DNA from: Actinomycetes bacterium
Lineage (GTDB): Bacteria > Actinomycetota > Thermoleophilia > BMS3ABIN01
DNA: 37,000 nt
NCBI GenBank assembly: GCA_021791195.1
Contig: JAJYXB010000015.1
Span: forward strand, 25,001 to 62,000
Reading direction: 5' to 3'
Within the stretch, counting starts at the first letter, position 1. Every line of letters begins with the position of its first letter. The position numbers and the translations under genes were made by a program. Shown here piece by piece: positions 24,703-32,653 of the stretch. The notes under the pieces were generated by a model. It was not told the origin of the DNA. It searched no databases and saw only the letters and a list, made by a program, of their open reading frames with translations.

Positions 24703-26315
24703 CCCAGCTCCAGCTCCAGAGGTTGCAAAAACAGGTTCTCGAAAAACAGCTGCTCGAAATCTTCCGTGTGCGCCATGTTGAGGATGCGGGCGCGGCCGCG
24801 GAGCGCGGCCAGTTCCCGCCGTCGGGACGGCGACAGCAGCAGCTCTTCGCAGCCGGCCAGGGCCGTGTTGCCGCATATCTCGATCCGCCCGGGGTCCAGC
24901 TGGGGCAGCAGTCCGATCAGCTGGGCGTTGCTTTTGTCCAGATGGCGGCCGAACGCGCCGCAGACGTAGATCATTTCCAGCGTCTCGGGACGTATCCCTG
25001 CCCGGGCCAGCAGCGTCCTGACACCGACCGCGATCGCCGCCTTCGCCCGCTGGAACATGTCGACGTCGCCCTTGGTCAACCGGATCGCGGGCCTGCGGTC
25101 CTGCACCAGATACCCGCTGCCGTTGACCGCGCCGGTGAAACTGCCGGTCAGCGACAGCTCACCGCTTTCGCGCAGGCAGGCTATCAGGTCAACCAGGCCC
25201 GAGCCGCAGATGCCGGCAGCCTGCCCGCCCCCCAGAACATCATAACCGATATCGGTCGCGCCGGAGCCTTCCCCCTGCCGCCGGAACCGGTATATGGCTC
25301 CGGGCTCGGCGGGAACGCCGCACTGGATGCCGGAGCTCTCGAACGCCGGCCCGCAGGCCGCCGAAGTCACCCAGAGCGTCATACCGTCCCAGAGCGCGAT
25401 CTCGGCGTTGGTGCCGAAATCTATCAGTAGCCGGTTCGGACGGCGGGTAAGGCCGGTGTTGAGTACGCCCGCCATCAGGTCGGATCCCACAAAGCCGGCA
25501 AAGGGCTCAACCACATCAATCGCCGCGTCCGAGGCGATTCCCAGATCGGTCACCCATGCTTCAAGCTCATCGGATACGCACTCGACCGGCTCGGTCCAGA
25601 AACGGGGATCGAGCATAATGCCGGGATCTGTCCGCGTCAGCAGGGAAAGCATGGGAGTATTGCCGACGATTGCGACATGGTTCACGTGCGCCGGGCTGAT
25701 CCCCTCCACGGCGCACATGTCGAACAGCGCCCTTGAGATCGCGGCCAGCGGCATCCGCGCCATGCTTTCGGCGGCGTCGACAGATCCGCCCGCCGCGGTC
25801 AGGCGCGTCATCACATCGGCGCCGAAGCGGTGCTGCGGATTGAGGCCGAAACGCCCCTGCAGCCGCCGGCGGCCGGCTAGGTCCCACAGTGTGGCGCTGA
25901 TGTGGGTCGTGCCCAGATCCACGGCCAGACCCATCCCGGACTGCGGCGGCTCGTCCGCCACCGCGTCAGCGTCACCGGCGGCGAACGGCTGCCGGTCCGC
26001 CGGCAGGCTGTGCCAGTGAGAACGTGCGTCCGCGTTGACAATGCGTACGGCAATGTCGTTTCCCGGAACCGTCTGACAGGCCAGGCGCATATTGCCGGCC
26101 GCCTGCTGTTGTGACAGCATCAACTGCTCGCTCTGTGTCAGCCCTTCCGCCCTGCCGGCGACGATCTCGATCAGGCACAGGCCGCAGGCGCCGTTTCCCA
26201 GACAGCCGGAGCGGATGCTGATGCCGGCGGCGCCGATGATGTCGCGCACGGAATTGCCGCGCGTGAACGGTATCTCATGCATGGAATCATCTTTGAAGAC
26301 TTTCAGTTTAGGCAT
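24699..26315 (-). CDS. RACo-like reductive activator of corrinoid protein ([2Fe-2S] + ASKHA)
   Basis: Uses ATP to re-reduce inactive Co(II) corrinoid to Co(I). The product is 538 residues. An N-terminal [2Fe-2S] ferredoxin domain has Cys38, Cys44, Cys47 and Cys80 (SGCLGNGACGLCLIEI, RLACQT). A linker leads to the ASKHA ATPase: MGLAVDLGTTHISATLWD (128-145, phosphate 1), HVAIVGNTPMLSLL, LLIDFGTNAEIALWDG, GICGSGLVDLIACLRESG, and YVCGAFGRHLDKSNAQLIGLLP. This is the RACo/RamA-like family (DUF4445). The start ATG at 26315 is 3 bases after the UroD-fold gene, which fixes it in the operon with the corrinoid protein it presumably serves. Confidence 0.9.
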   Translation of the reverse strand: MPKLKVFKDDSMHEIPFTRGNSVRDIIGAAGISIRSGCLGNGACGLCLIEIVAGRAEGLTQSEQLMLSQQQAAGNMRLACQTVPGNDIAVRIVNADARSHWHSLPADRQPFAAGDADAVADEPPQSGMGLAVDLGTTHISATLWDLAGRRRLQGRFGLNPQHRFGADVMTRLTAAGGSVDAAESMARMPLAAISRALFDMCAVEGISPAHVNHVAIVGNTPMLSLLTRTDPGIMLDPRFWTEPVECVSDELEAWVTDLGIASDAAIDVVEPFAGFVGSDLMAGVLNTGLTRRPNRLLIDFGTNAEIALWDGMTLWVTSAACGPAFESSGIQCGVPAEPGAIYRFRRQGEGSGATDIGYDVLGGGQAAGICGSGLVDLIACLRESGELSLTGSFTGAVNGSGYLVQDRRPAIRLTKGDVDMFQRAKAAIAVGVRTLLARAGIRPETLEMIYVCGAFGRHLDKSNAQLIGLLPQLDPGRIEICGNTALAGCEELLLSPSRRRELAALRGRARILNMAHTEDFEQLFFENLFLQPLELELG

Positions 26316-26318
26316 GTT

Positions 26319-27332
26319 TCAGCTGCCGGCGCGCGCAGCCCGCACCAGCGCGGCGACGTTTTCCGGCCTTGATTCAGGCGGTATTTCACAGCCGGAGGAG
26401 AGCATGAAGCCGCCGCGGCTGTCGAACGCCTCCAGCAGCGCCCCCGCCTTCTGCCCGATCTCGCCGGCGCCGGCCTCCACAAAGGCGACCGACTTGATGT
26501 TTCCGTTCAGACACACCCGCGGCAGCAGCCGGGCCGCTTCATCCGCGTTGATGTAGTAGTCAAAATTTGCTATATCGACCCCCGCGTCGGTGAAGTCCGG
26601 CAGCACCGGCGCGGCGGGTCCGGCCACGTGCAGCCAGTTGGCGGCGGCGCCGGCGGCCTTGAAATCCCCGAAAACCCGGCTCAGGAAAGGCAGCACCTGC
26701 GCGCGGAAAAAATCGGGCGGTATCACCGCCGGTGAGGAGGCGGGGTCGAAGACGATCGGCAGATGCGCGCCGGCAGCGATCTGCTCCCGGCCGAAACGGG
26801 TAACGACGGCGGTGGCGTAACCGAGCAACTGCTCCAGACCGGCAGGATCGTCAACCGAAAGGAAAAGCAGCGCCTCCATGCCCAGCAGCTGCGCCGCCAG
26901 CGTGAAGGGTCCCATCACGCAGCCGACAACCAGCACCTCGCCGTCCAGTTCGCGCCGCATCAACTGGAGCGCCTTGAGCATCTCCGGCATCCGTCCGGCG
27001 CTGCCGGGATCGGGCACTTCCAGCGCATCCCAGTCGCCGCCGGCCGCCAGCGCATGGCGGCTTACCGCCGGATATTGCCCCTCCCGGTAGGTGAGTTCGC
27101 AGCCGGCCGCCTCAGCCTCCACAGAGGCATCCATCATGGAAAAGACGGCGTCGTAGCCATAACGGGACAGCGCCTCAAGCTGGCAGCGGGCCAGCAGCTG
27201 TCCGTCGCGCACGTATTCATTCAGGGGGACGCCGGCGACAGATGCGGCATGGCCGAAGACCTGGGCGATCACCGGCACGCGGTCCGGCCGGCTGAAATTC
27301 AGCGTTTCAACGATGCGCTCGAGGCTGTTCAC
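26319..27332 (-). CDS. UroD-fold methyltransferase (MtaA/CmuA-like) with altered zinc site
   Basis: 337 residues of the uroporphyrinogen-decarboxylase superfamily. It is not HemE: it has MNSLERIVETLNFSRPDRVPV and GCVMGPFTLAAQLLGMEALL of the methylcobamide:thiol methyltransferase branch and sits beside a corrinoid protein. In MtaA/MtbA the thiol substrate is activated by zinc held by H-x-C and a distal Cys. Here the first motif is H235-V-A237, so one Cys ligand is replaced by Ala, while the distal Cys (SSGCEIPPES, C315) remains. The enzyme may therefore bind metal differently or transfer the methyl group to another acceptor. ATG or equivalent start at 27332; a 79-base gap separates it from the corrinoid gene. 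Confidence 0.85.
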   Translation of the reverse strand: MNSLERIVETLNFSRPDRVPVIAQVFGHAASVAGVPLNEYVRDGQLLARCQLEALSRYGYDAVFSMMDASVEAEAAGCELTYREGQYPAVSRHALAAGGDWDALEVPDPGSAGRMPEMLKALQLMRRELDGEVLVVGCVMGPFTLAAQLLGMEALLFLSVDDPAGLEQLLGYATAVVTRFGREQIAAGAHLPIVFDPASSPAVIPPDFFRAQVLPFLSRVFGDFKAAGAAANWLHVAGPAAPVLPDFTDAGVDIANFDYYINADEAARLLPRVCLNGNIKSVAFVEAGAGEIGQKAGALLEAFDSRGGFMLSSGCEIPPESRPENVAALVRAARAGS

Positions 27333-27411
27333 CGGCCCGACTCCGCGAACGCTTTCGGATGATGCTGGCAGACGTGCCCCACGCTTGCATCAGGATGACA
27401 ACCGGAAAAGT

Positions 27412-28053
27412 TCACCGCTGCGCCTCCATGCTTCCATCAAGATAATGCAGAATGTCAAAAGCAGACTCGGCAACGTAGTCAACATTAAGCTGCGCGGCAG
27501 ATGACTGTTTGAGAGCGGCGCCGCCGGCGAGCACTTTCACCCGGGCAAGTCCCCGCTGCCCCAGCTGCGGCCTTACCTGCCTGACCAGCGGGATAACCGG
27601 AGTGATCAGGCCGCTGACAGCCACAGCCGCCGGCTGCTCCATCCCGGCGGTGTCGATCAGCTTCTCCAGCGGGCAATCCTTGCCGCAGTCCACCACGGCA
27701 TAGCCCTTGCCGGTGAGCACCATCTTGAGGATGTTCTTGCCGAGATCGTGGATGTCGCCTTCGAGGGATGCGACAAGGATCTTGCCTTTGACCGAAGGGA
27801 GTTTTTCGCCGTCGGGAAACAGATCCTTCATGACCTCGGTGACGGCGCGGCCGGCCAGCATGATCTCGAGCAGGTTGAACTGCTCCAGGGTGCATTTGCT
27901 GTCCAGCGCAGTCATCGCCGCCTCCACACCGCCGACGACGATCTCCTCGGGCGCCGCGCCGCCTTCAATGAGCTTCCGTGACTGCGCGACAGATTCGGGG
28001 CAGTCGCCCTTGAGCAGCGCCGCGATAAGGTTCTTTATCCTGGGATTAGTCAT
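27412..28053 (-). CDS. Corrinoid-binding methyl-carrier protein (MtaC/MttC-like)
   Basis: 213 residues. The N-terminal helical cap (B12-binding 2, about 5-85, IKNLIAALLKGDCPESVAQSRKLIEGG and LLEIMLAGRAVTEVMKDLFP) is followed by a Rossmann B12 domain with EGDIHDLGKNI. Asp100, His102 and Gly105 form the DxHxxG motif whose His is the lower cobalt ligand. VSGLITPVIPLVRQVRP and VLAGGAAL complete the base-binding loops. The start is the ATG at 28053 (MTNPRIKN); the SD is weak, and the frame is open further upstream without similarity. It is the first gene of the operon. No substrate-specific MtxB methyltransferase is present in the window. Confidence 0.92.
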   Translation of the reverse strand: MTNPRIKNLIAALLKGDCPESVAQSRKLIEGGAAPEEIVVGGVEAAMTALDSKCTLEQFNLLEIMLAGRAVTEVMKDLFPDGEKLPSVKGKILVASLEGDIHDLGKNILKMVLTGKGYAVVDCGKDCPLEKLIDTAGMEQPAAVAVSGLITPVIPLVRQVRPQLGQRGLARVKVLAGGAALKQSSAAQLNVDYVAESAFDILHYLDGSMEAQR

Positions 28054-28106
28054 TTCAGCAAGTGGATGCCGGGCCGAGACACGCTCGCCACGATAACGGG
28101 ACACCT

Positions 28107-28129
28107 TAAGTACACTTATGACAATTATA
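28107..28129 (-). promoter_or_regulatory. Promoter and palindrome upstream of the corrinoid operon
   Basis: A perfect -10 TATAAT (28129-28124, minus strand) lies 71 bases before the corrinoid gene, with only a weak -35 (CCCACA at 17 bases). Just after it, near the expected transcription start, TAAGT and ACTTA (28118-28107) form a short inverted repeat with a 2-base centre. A repressor site is possible but not shown. Confidence 0.45.
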
Positions 28130-28300
28130 ATGCATGGTTCGCTGATTGTGGGAACCGGCACTGCCGGCGACTGCGACGCACGTCCTTCACCGAGCCCACT
28201 GTCCGCTTCCACCGGACAGACCGGACACCGGCAACTCATCTCTGGAAAAATGGATCCCAAACGGGGGGCAGGAAGGTGACAGGGCCGGCAAGCCCTGGCT

Positions 28301-28663
28301 TTAAGCGGCTTTCCCGCCGCGATGGGTTTCAAGATACTGCTGCAGCGCCACGGCATTGTTGTGCTCGGCGTCGCGAGCGCCGAAGAGGAGGATGACCTTG
28401 CCCTGGCGTTCATGTTCCAGCAGCCTGGCGACCTCCCCCTGCCGCTGTTTCAGCTCGCGGAAGTAGCGCTTGCGGAACTCGTCCCATTTTCCGGGATCGT
28501 GTGCGAACCACTTGCGCAGCTCGCTGCTGGGCGCGATGTCTCGCAGCCAGAGATCGGGCTTGACCTCTTCCTTTTTCAGGCCGCGCGGCCACATGCGGTC
28601 CACCAGGACCCGGTAGCCGCCTGCCCGCCGCTTCTCGTCGTAGACTCTGCGGGTCTCGAACAT
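28301..28663 (-). CDS. DUF488 family protein
   Basis: 120 residues, full length for the family, of unknown function. The motif VLVDRMWPRGLKKEEVKPDLWLRDIAPS (about 18-45) and the following ELRKWFAHDPGKWDEFRKRYFREL are diagnostic, as is ILLFGARDAEHNNAVAL near the C-terminus. The ATG at 28663 has GGAGG 8 bases upstream; the frame is open to 28807 but that part shows no similarity. It is monocistronic in appearance, between the corrinoid operon and the MFS gene. Confidence 0.88.
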   Translation of the reverse strand: MFETRRVYDEKRRAGGYRVLVDRMWPRGLKKEEVKPDLWLRDIAPSSELRKWFAHDPGKWDEFRKRYFRELKQRQGEVARLLEHERQGKVILLFGARDAEHNNAVALQQYLETHRGGKAA

Positions 28664-28849
28664 GTCGATCTCCCTCCTCGGATATCTGCGCCCGGTCCAC
28701 CCCGGATCATAAACCCGGCAAGCATTTATCATCCGAATATACCGCGCGCCCCGGGCGTTCAAACGGTTTCGCGGCATGGGAAACGGGATAGGTTCGCGGC
28801 AAATCACCGGTTCGTCCCGAAATTAACGCGGACCGGTGCTTCCCCGGCA

Positions 28850-30145
28850 TCATGGCTGCTGGCGACAGCGCGGATTCGCGGTGGCATCCCCGGCCCCGTC
28901 AGCGTTCCGGGCAGCCCGGGGCATGTCCTCGTCCCCGGCCACGGAGCTGTCCGGATACGGGCGGCGCCGCAGCGCGAAAAAGCCGTAAGCCGCAGCCGCC
29001 AGCGCGGCCAGGCCGCCTACCGCCATTGCCCACCGGGGGCCGGCATATTCTCCGACCCAGCCGATGATGGGGCTGCCCACCGGCGTCGAGCCCAGAAAAG
29101 CGACTGTCCAAAGCGACATGACACGGCTGCGCATCTGCGGCGCGCTCTCCAGCTGCAAGGTGGCGTTGCACAGCGAAGTGAAGCCGATGGAACTGGCGCC
29201 AACAAGCACCATTGCCGCCAGCGCCACCGGCAGACTGGGCGACAGCGACACCAGCACGATGGTTATGCCAAATGCCAGCGATGCGCCAACCAACCCCCAC
29301 GGGGACGTCCGGCTGCGGCCGGCGATGACTAGGCCGCCCAGCACGGCGCCGATGCCCATCGCCGAGGTCAGCAGCGCGTAGCCGTTGGCGCTGCCGTGAA
29401 AGGTGAATTTGGCGATCAGCGGCAGCGACACCTGAAACTCGTAGGTGAGCGTACCGATGATCGCCATCATGATCAGCACGTCCCTCAACAGCGGCGTCTG
29501 GCGAATATAGCTGAAGCCCTGGCGCAGCTGGCCCTTCATGCGCCTGACCGGCTCGGTACGATGCAGCTCTTCCCCCCGCATGAGGAACAGGCAGATGAGG
29601 ACGGCGACAAAGGAAGCGGAGTTGATGAAAAAGCAGGGAGCGAAACCGATACCGGCGATGAGGACGCCCGCGATTGCCGGACCGATAACGCGCGTCAGGT
29701 TGATCTCCATGGAGTTGAGTGTTACCGCGTTCCGGAGCGAATCGCGGCCGGCCAGCTCCATCACGAACGACTGGCGCGTGGGGTTGTCAACGGTGTTGGT
29801 GAGTCCGTAAAACGTGGCAAGGATGTAGATCATCCACAGCCGGATCTCACCCGTCGCCACCAGCACCGCCAGCACCAGCGCCAGGGTGGCGGCCGCAGAC
29901 TGGGTGATGAAAAGGATGCGCCGTTTGGAGAAGCGGTCGGCGATGACGCCGCCGAGGGGCGCCAGCAGCAGCACCGGCAGGAATTGCAGCGCGACCACCA
30001 GTCCAAGAGACGTCCCGGAGCCCGTCAACGTCAGTACCAGCCATGCCTGGCCGATCGACTGCATCCAGGTCCCCGACAGCGAGATCCCCTGACCGATGAA
30101 GTACAGGCGGTAATTGCGGATTTTAAGCGAGGAGAAAGTGCTCAG
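28850..30145 (-). CDS. MFS transporter (MFS_3/EntS-like exporter)
   Basis: About 431 residues with 11-12 predicted membrane helices. The inter-helix motif GGVIADRFSKRRILFITQ and the acidic/aromatic segment TNTVDNPTRQSFVMELAGRDSLRNAVTLNS are typical of the MFS_3 efflux group. The charged loop at about residues 190-215 (RTEPVRRMKGQLRQGFSYIRQTPLL) divides the two halves. The first ATG (30064) would remove the front of helix 1. The frame reads through NYRLYFIGQGISLSGTW upstream, which is conserved in this group, so translation probably begins at a CTG at 30145 or another rare codon. The C-terminal 35 residues are polar and variable. The substrate is unknown. Confidence 0.85.
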   Translation of the reverse strand: MSTFSSLKIRNYRLYFIGQGISLSGTWMQSIGQAWLVLTLTGSGTSLGLVVALQFLPVLLLAPLGGVIADRFSKRRILFITQSAAATLALVLAVLVATGEIRLWMIYILATFYGLTNTVDNPTRQSFVMELAGRDSLRNAVTLNSMEINLTRVIGPAIAGVLIAGIGFAPCFFINSASFVAVLICLFLMRGEELHRTEPVRRMKGQLRQGFSYIRQTPLLRDVLIMMAIIGTLTYEFQVSLPLIAKFTFHGSANGYALLTSAMGIGAVLGGLVIAGRSRTSPWGLVGASLAFGITIVLVSLSPSLPVALAAMVLVGASSIGFTSLCNATLQLESAPQMRSRVMSLWTVAFLGSTPVGSPIIGWVGEYAGPRWAMAVGGLAALAAAAYGFFALRRRPYPDSSVAGDEDMPRAARNADGAGDATANPRCRQQP

Positions 30146-30188
30146 GCCATATCTTTTTATTGCTGCTACTATCGCGATTCACTTCCAT

Positions 30189-30210
30189 AAAAAATGCCCC
30201 TTGAGGGCAT
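30189..30210 (-). terminator. Intrinsic terminator upstream of the MFS gene
   Basis: On the minus strand ATGCCC (30210-30205) and GGGCAT (30199-30194) form a 6-bp stem with a 5-base loop, followed by TTTTTT. It ends transcription from the ABC/SRPBCC remnants upstream. It lies 44 bases before the MFS start, so it could also gate that gene. Confidence 0.7.
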
Positions 30211-30346
30211 CGGGTCTGACTTGATGGGCGCTCGAACGCACCCTTGTGGCCTATCGTTACCGGTTGCTATTTTAGACCATGCGCGCGCCGCCGGTAAAGG
30301 CGGGCTTCACCACCCTGTCTGCGGCCTCGGGAATTTTTCCGGCAGT

Positions 30347-30565
30347 TCAGTGTTGAGCCAGCAGCTCGGCGAACCGCTCCACCGGGTCGCGCGCGCCCTC
30401 GAGCATGCCCGAGTTCAACATACCATCCCGGTCTTCAACGGTCTGGAAGACCGAATCATCCCTGACGTAGGTGCGGCCGTTACACTCATCGAACGTCACC
30501 GTTTCCAGCAGCACATGGCCGGGCGTGCCTTCGAACTCAAATGTATCCACTATCCGTTCCGGCCT
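30347..30565 (-). pseudogene. C-terminal fragment of an SRPBCC (AHSA1-like) protein
   Basis: About 72 residues beginning RPERIVDTFEFEGTPGHVLLETVTFDE and ending DGMLNSGMLEGARDPVERFAELL, the second half of an SRPBCC/AHSA1 ligand-binding domain. The normal first half (about 80 residues) is missing. The similarity begins exactly at the stop codon of the ABC permease remnant (30566-30568), which suggests a deletion junction. A GTG at 30550 could start translation but would not give a folded domain. Confidence 0.7.
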
Positions 30566-31375
30566 TCAGGGATTCGCGTCCCAGCGGAACCATTTGATGC
30601 CGATCCCGGCGAACACGATGATGTAGCCGACGCTGACCAGCGCCGCCAGCGAAGTGGCGCCGCTCCACGAAGTGGACATCACGCCCGAGAGCAGGTTGTT
30701 GATGACCCCGTAGGGCGACCACGTGGCGGCCGTCTGCATGCTGGCTCCCAGTTTCCCGGACTCGCCCACCAGCCCGAAGATGATCAGCCCGATGAAGACG
30801 AAGCGGCCCAGAGCATTGACGGTCTCGGCGGATTTTATCAGCCCCACCAGCGCCTGGCCGATGCTGAGGAACATCGCCGCGCCGATGATGGTCACGGCCA
30901 TGGTCAGCGCATAACCGGCGGGCGACAGGATTATCCTGTTCACCTGGCTGGCAGTAACCAGGATGACCGCGGCCATCGTCAGGCAGGCGCCCACCTGAAC
31001 GGTGATGCGGCTGGCCATGATCGTCCAGGACGGAGCCGGCGACACCCGCAGACGCTGAAACACCCCTTTTCGCGATCCCTCGTAGTTGATATCGAGTATC
31101 CCAGAATCGAAAAAGATGCCAGCGCAAATGTAATAATTGAGGCCAAGAGCATCGCGTCACTCGAAACCTCAGCCCGCTTCGCGGTCAGCAGGATGAACAG
31201 CGGCAGCACCATGCCAATGATGAGCGAGCGCTTTCTGCAGCAGGACGATAAAATCTGCCTGCAGCAGCGAGGACAGCGTCCGGCGCAGGGATGGCTGAAT
31301 ACTTCCCCGCCCGCTCACGCCGGCAGTATTAACAACCGCATTTACCACATCAACAGTGTCAACCTGTTCATTCAC
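30566..31375 (-). pseudogene. ABC-2 type permease, broken by frameshifts
   Basis: Membrane half of an ABC exporter. The original start is probably the GTG at 31375, overlapping the ATPase stop. Similarity runs in three frames: LRRTLSSLLQADFIVLLQ, then (shift near 31222) RSLIIGMVLPLFILLTAKRAEVSSDAMLLASIITFALASFSILGYSISTTRDREKG, then (shift near 31068) FQRLRVSPAPSWTIMASRITVQVGA through six hydrophobic helices to WFRWDANP. The charged RDREKG-FQRLRVSP loop is typical of the family before helix 3. Two frameshifts in one gene next to truncated neighbours point to decay rather than sequencing error. Confidence 0.75.
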
Positions 31376-31586
31376 GCAGATCACTCCCGGTCAGACCGAT
31401 GAAAACGTCTTCCAGCGTCACTTCGCCGTGCGCCGCGCCGCGAACGGCGGGATCGTCCCTGTGCTTGGCTATCAGCCCCGCTGGCGTATCCGTGGCCAGG
31501 ATCTTCCCGTGATCGATGATCGCCACCCGGTCGCAGACCGCCTGGGCCTCCTCCATCGAATGCGTGGTCAGCAGGATGCTGTGCCC
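31368..31586 (-). pseudogene. C-terminal fragment of an ABC exporter ATPase
   Basis: 72 residues from GHSILLTTHSMEEAQAVCDRVAIIDHGKILA (H-loop onward) to FIGLTGSDLRE. Walker A, the signature motif and Walker B are missing, so it cannot hydrolyse ATP. The frame continues upstream to 31874, but that part is not ABC-like: 31587-31705 is of unknown origin and then overlaps the PhzF-like gene in another frame. It belonged with the permease remnant that follows. Confidence 0.8.
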
Positions 31587-31705
31587 GCCGGCCTGGCTTC
31601 CATACATGCGTTTCAGGTCTAGCTCAGTGATGTTCTCCCCGGGGATTGCCATCAACCGACAAGCATGGTTCGTCGAGCCTCGAACTTCAAAGAACAGGAG
31701 GGAGC

Positions 31706-32494
31706 CTAGCAGCACACGAAGATGCGTCCCACAAGATAAGTGACGGCTCGGCCGCCAATTGAAACGCGATCGCCGTCGAGAGCACAGTAGAGCTCTCCTC
31801 CCCGCCGGGAAGCCTGGAATGCGCGTAGCCGGTCTTTGCCCAGACGCGCTGACCAGTAAGGGACCAGGGCGCAATGCGCGGAACCGGTGACGGGATCTTC
31901 ATCGACACCCAGCCTGGGCGCAAAAGCACGGGAGATAAAATCATGGTTGTGGCTGTCGCCCATTGCGGTGACGATCACAAGATCTGCCTCGATCCGCCCA
32001 AGCGCCGCGAAATCTGGCCGCAAGCAGGTGACCTGCCGGGCGCTATCGTACATGCACAAGAGGAATCCCTTGACTCTTGCGGTAACTGCCGGCGCCAGAC
32101 CTAGAGCATCGGTCAGGCCGAGGGGCGGCTGGCATTCCGATGGCGGCATCGCCGGAAAATCCATCATCAGCATGTCGTCGCGGCGCTCGACCCACAACTC
32201 GCCACTGCGAGTCTGAAAGCACACCGAACTTAAATCCCGCCCGGGCGATAACGCTTCGAAAATGATATGCGCGCTCGCCAGCGTGGCATGCCCGCAAAGG
32301 TCGACTTCGACTTTCGGCGTGAACCAGCGCAATTCGTAACCGGAGTCATTTCCCACCAGGAACGCCGTTTCGGACAGGTTGTTCTCCGCCGCAATATTCT
32401 GCAACAGCCTGTCTGGCAACCACTCTTCCAACAGGCAGACAGCTGCGGGGTTCCCTGTGAAAGGAGCACCGGCAAAAGCGGCCACCTGGTACAT
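31706..32494 (-). CDS. PhzF-family isomerase/epimerase-like protein
   Basis: 262 residues of the PhzF/diaminopimelate-epimerase-like fold. The N-terminal MYQVAAFAGAPFTGNPAAVCLL, the catalytic Glu42 in NNLSETAFLV, WFTPKVEVDLCGHATLASAHIIFE (about 57-80), and the C-terminal DEDPVTGSAHCALVPYWSARLGK are diagnostic. The physiological substrate is unknown for most members. The ATG at 32494 has AAGGA 8 bases upstream and is preferred to the TTG at 32518. It is intact although its neighbours on one side are fragments. It lies 159 bases after the FrnE-like gene. Confidence 0.9.
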   Translation of the reverse strand: MYQVAAFAGAPFTGNPAAVCLLEEWLPDRLLQNIAAENNLSETAFLVGNDSGYELRWFTPKVEVDLCGHATLASAHIIFEALSPGRDLSSVCFQTRSGELWVERRDDMLMMDFPAMPPSECQPPLGLTDALGLAPAVTARVKGFLLCMYDSARQVTCLRPDFAALGRIEADLVIVTAMGDSHNHDFISRAFAPRLGVDEDPVTGSAHCALVPYWSARLGKDRLRAFQASRRGGELYCALDGDRVSIGGRAVTYLVGRIFVCC

Positions 32495-32653
32495 TTTCAG
32501 TTCCTTACGCTGGATCAAAAAACTCCTCTGACAGCTGCAAGATCATGCTTGCCTTGACCCGCAGCGCGAGCCGGGATCGGGGATGATCTCGTCTGTCGCA
32601 CCCCAGCCGCCATGCACGAGCGTCAGCTACGTTCCCGCGGCTGTTTCTCATCG

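Noticed and set aside
30141-30160. ATG GCC TGA at the MFS start read as a second UGA-containing gene
   Set aside because: That ATG is out of frame with the transporter, and no SECIS-like hairpin or Cys-equivalent position is involved.
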